Assembly (NCBI GenBank): GCA_900543365.1
Contig: UQRG01000021.1
Span: forward strand, 1 to 14,841
DNA length: 14,841 nt
Reading direction: 5' to 3'
Source of the DNA: an uncultured Eubacterium sp.
GTDB taxonomy: Bacteria; Bacillota; Clostridia; Lachnospirales; CAG-274
Under the pieces are notes generated by a model that saw only the letters and a list, made by a program, of their open reading frames with translations, was not told the DNA's origin and ran no database searches. Below are positions 13,962-14,841 of the stretch, one piece after another (positions within the stretch are counted from its first letter, which is position 1; every line of letters starts with the position of its first letter). The position numbers and the translations under genes were made by a program.

Positions 13962-14841
13962 TACGAATTCACTCTCTCAATATCGTCTACACCACTTATA
14001 TTCATTATCTTTTTACAAAGAATTTCAAGTTGTTCTGTACCACTTATTTTAAGCGATAAATCTACTACAGCAGTACCATTTTTTAAACTTCTACCATTAA
14101 CATTAATAACAGAAAGTCCCTCATCAATAACAACCTTTAATATATCAAGTGTAAGTCCATCTCTATCATCAGCAAATATTCTAATATCCGCCTTAAATCT
14201 GCCACTACCTGAGGCTCTGTCAATTGTCCATTCAGCCTCTAGAAGTCTAGCTCTTTCTTCCTCGCTTAAATTAATAATGTTAATACAATCTGTTCTGTGT
14301 ATTGAAACACCTCTGCCTCTTGTAACAAAACCCACAATTTCATCACCAGGAACAGGAGAACAACACTTAGAAAACCTAACTTCAATATCACCTACACCGT
14401 GAACATAAATACCACTTTTACTCTTTCTCTTTTGTGCTGCCTGCTGTGCAGCAGTTTCACTTTCAATATGAGCCTTAATAGCTTCTTCCTGTTCTCTTAA
14501 AAGTTCTTGAGCGGTTTTATTACGCTTAACTTCAGCCTTATATTCTTCGTTAAGTTTATTAATAACCTGACCTTCTTTAAGTCCACCGTGACCTACAGCA
14601 GCACAAACAGACTCCCAATCCTTAAAACTATATCTTTCTTGAACAGCAGCCATAGCCTTAGGAAAAAGCAGGTCTGAAATATTGTAACCTTTTCTTTTTG
14701 CCTCTTTTTCAAGAAGTTCCTTACCTCTTACAATATTTTCTTCCTTATTTATTTTCTTATACCATTGATTAATTTTAGATTTAGCCTGACTTGTTTTTAC
14801 AAATTTAAGCCAATCCCTACTAGGACCTCTTGAATTTTGAG
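13961..14841 (-). CDS. relA: (p)ppGpp synthetase/hydrolase, C-terminal part (partial at right edge)
   Basis: The C-terminal 292 residues of a long RelA/SpoT homologue (Rel) are present; the frame runs off the right edge, so the catalytic and most of the TGS regions lie outside. The visible part begins after the TGS domain with the helical segment NSRGPSRDWLKFVKTSQAK, continues through a charged helix, and contains the conserved cysteine motif VRFSKCCSPVPGDEIVGF of the zinc-finger/CC domain. It ends with an ACT domain over about the last 80 residues (RFKADIRIFADDRDGLTLDI onward). These domains sense stalled ribosomes and control the N-terminal synthetase and hydrolase. A methionine at 14653 is internal, not the start: coding signal continues upstream without interruption. 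The stop overlaps the dtd start by one base. Confidence 0.95.
   Translation of the reverse strand, partial: QNSRGPSRDWLKFVKTSQAKSKINQWYKKINKEENIVRGKELLEKEAKRKGYNISDLLFPKAMAAVQERYSFKDWESVCAAVGHGGLKEGQVINKLNEEYKAEVKRNKTAQELLREQEEAIKAHIESETAAQQAAQKRKSKSGIYVHGVGDIEVRFSKCCSPVPGDEIVGFVTRGRGVSIHRTDCINIINLSEEERARLLEAEWTIDRASGSGRFKADIRIFADDRDGLTLDILKVVIDEGLSVINVNGRSLKNGTAVVDLSLKISGTEQLEILCKKIMNISGVDDIERVNS

Noticed and set aside
1..14841. Search by eye for CRISPR arrays, insertion sequences, phage genes, toxin-antitoxin pairs, tRNAs and riboswitches
   Set aside because: Nothing convincing was found; the window is filled with housekeeping genes in close order, and no gene shows an obvious shift in base composition.

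Overview
The window reads as an ordinary chromosomal segment of a low-GC, anaerobic-type Firmicute, most likely of class Clostridia and possibly Lachnospiraceae. The reasons are the strongly AT-rich sequence, purine-rich GGAGG-type ribosome binding sites, a HemZ-type radical SAM protein, a PreP-like M16C peptidase, and the gene order relA-dtd-MBL-hemZ-hisS-aspS that I associate with Firmicutes. I see no phage, insertion sequence, CRISPR array, tRNA, rRNA or defence system. Apart from the last 20 codons of a rightward gene at the left edge, every gene lies on the minus strand, so transcription runs from right to left.

Right part, about 14841 down to 6763. One long, tightly packed cluster holds the 3' part of relA ((p)ppGpp synthetase/hydrolase), dtd (D-aminoacyl-tRNA deacylase), an MBL-fold hydrolase, hemZ, hisS, aspS, a 43-residue small ORF and a membrane-anchored TPR protein. 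It ends at a clear intrinsic terminator at 6734-6757. Stops and starts overlap or nearly touch (relA/dtd, hisS/aspS, small ORF/TPR). Several genes serve aminoacyl-tRNA supply and quality control or the response to amino-acid starvation. There is no leader, and so no T-box, in front of hisS.

Middle, 6758 to 3929. A 158-base intergenic stretch contains the terminator and an AT-rich region with nested inverted repeats. It is followed by an 891-residue M16C metallopeptidase.

Left part, 3932 to 1. A near-consensus sigma-A promoter overlaps the peptidase stop codon and drives purM-purN-purD, three steps of inosine monophosphate synthesis. Next comes an AIM24-family protein. It converges on the unidentified rightward gene across a bidirectional terminator with a perfect 16-bp stem.

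Points worth a second look are modest: the uncharacterised 43-aa ORF paired with the TPR membrane protein, the structured leader before the peptidase, the promoter overlapping a stop codon, the partial pur cluster with a hairpin between purM and purN, and the missing hisS leader. Two gene starts were moved downstream of the longest ORF (purM to 3855, hemZ to 12776) because good ribosome binding sites sit there.
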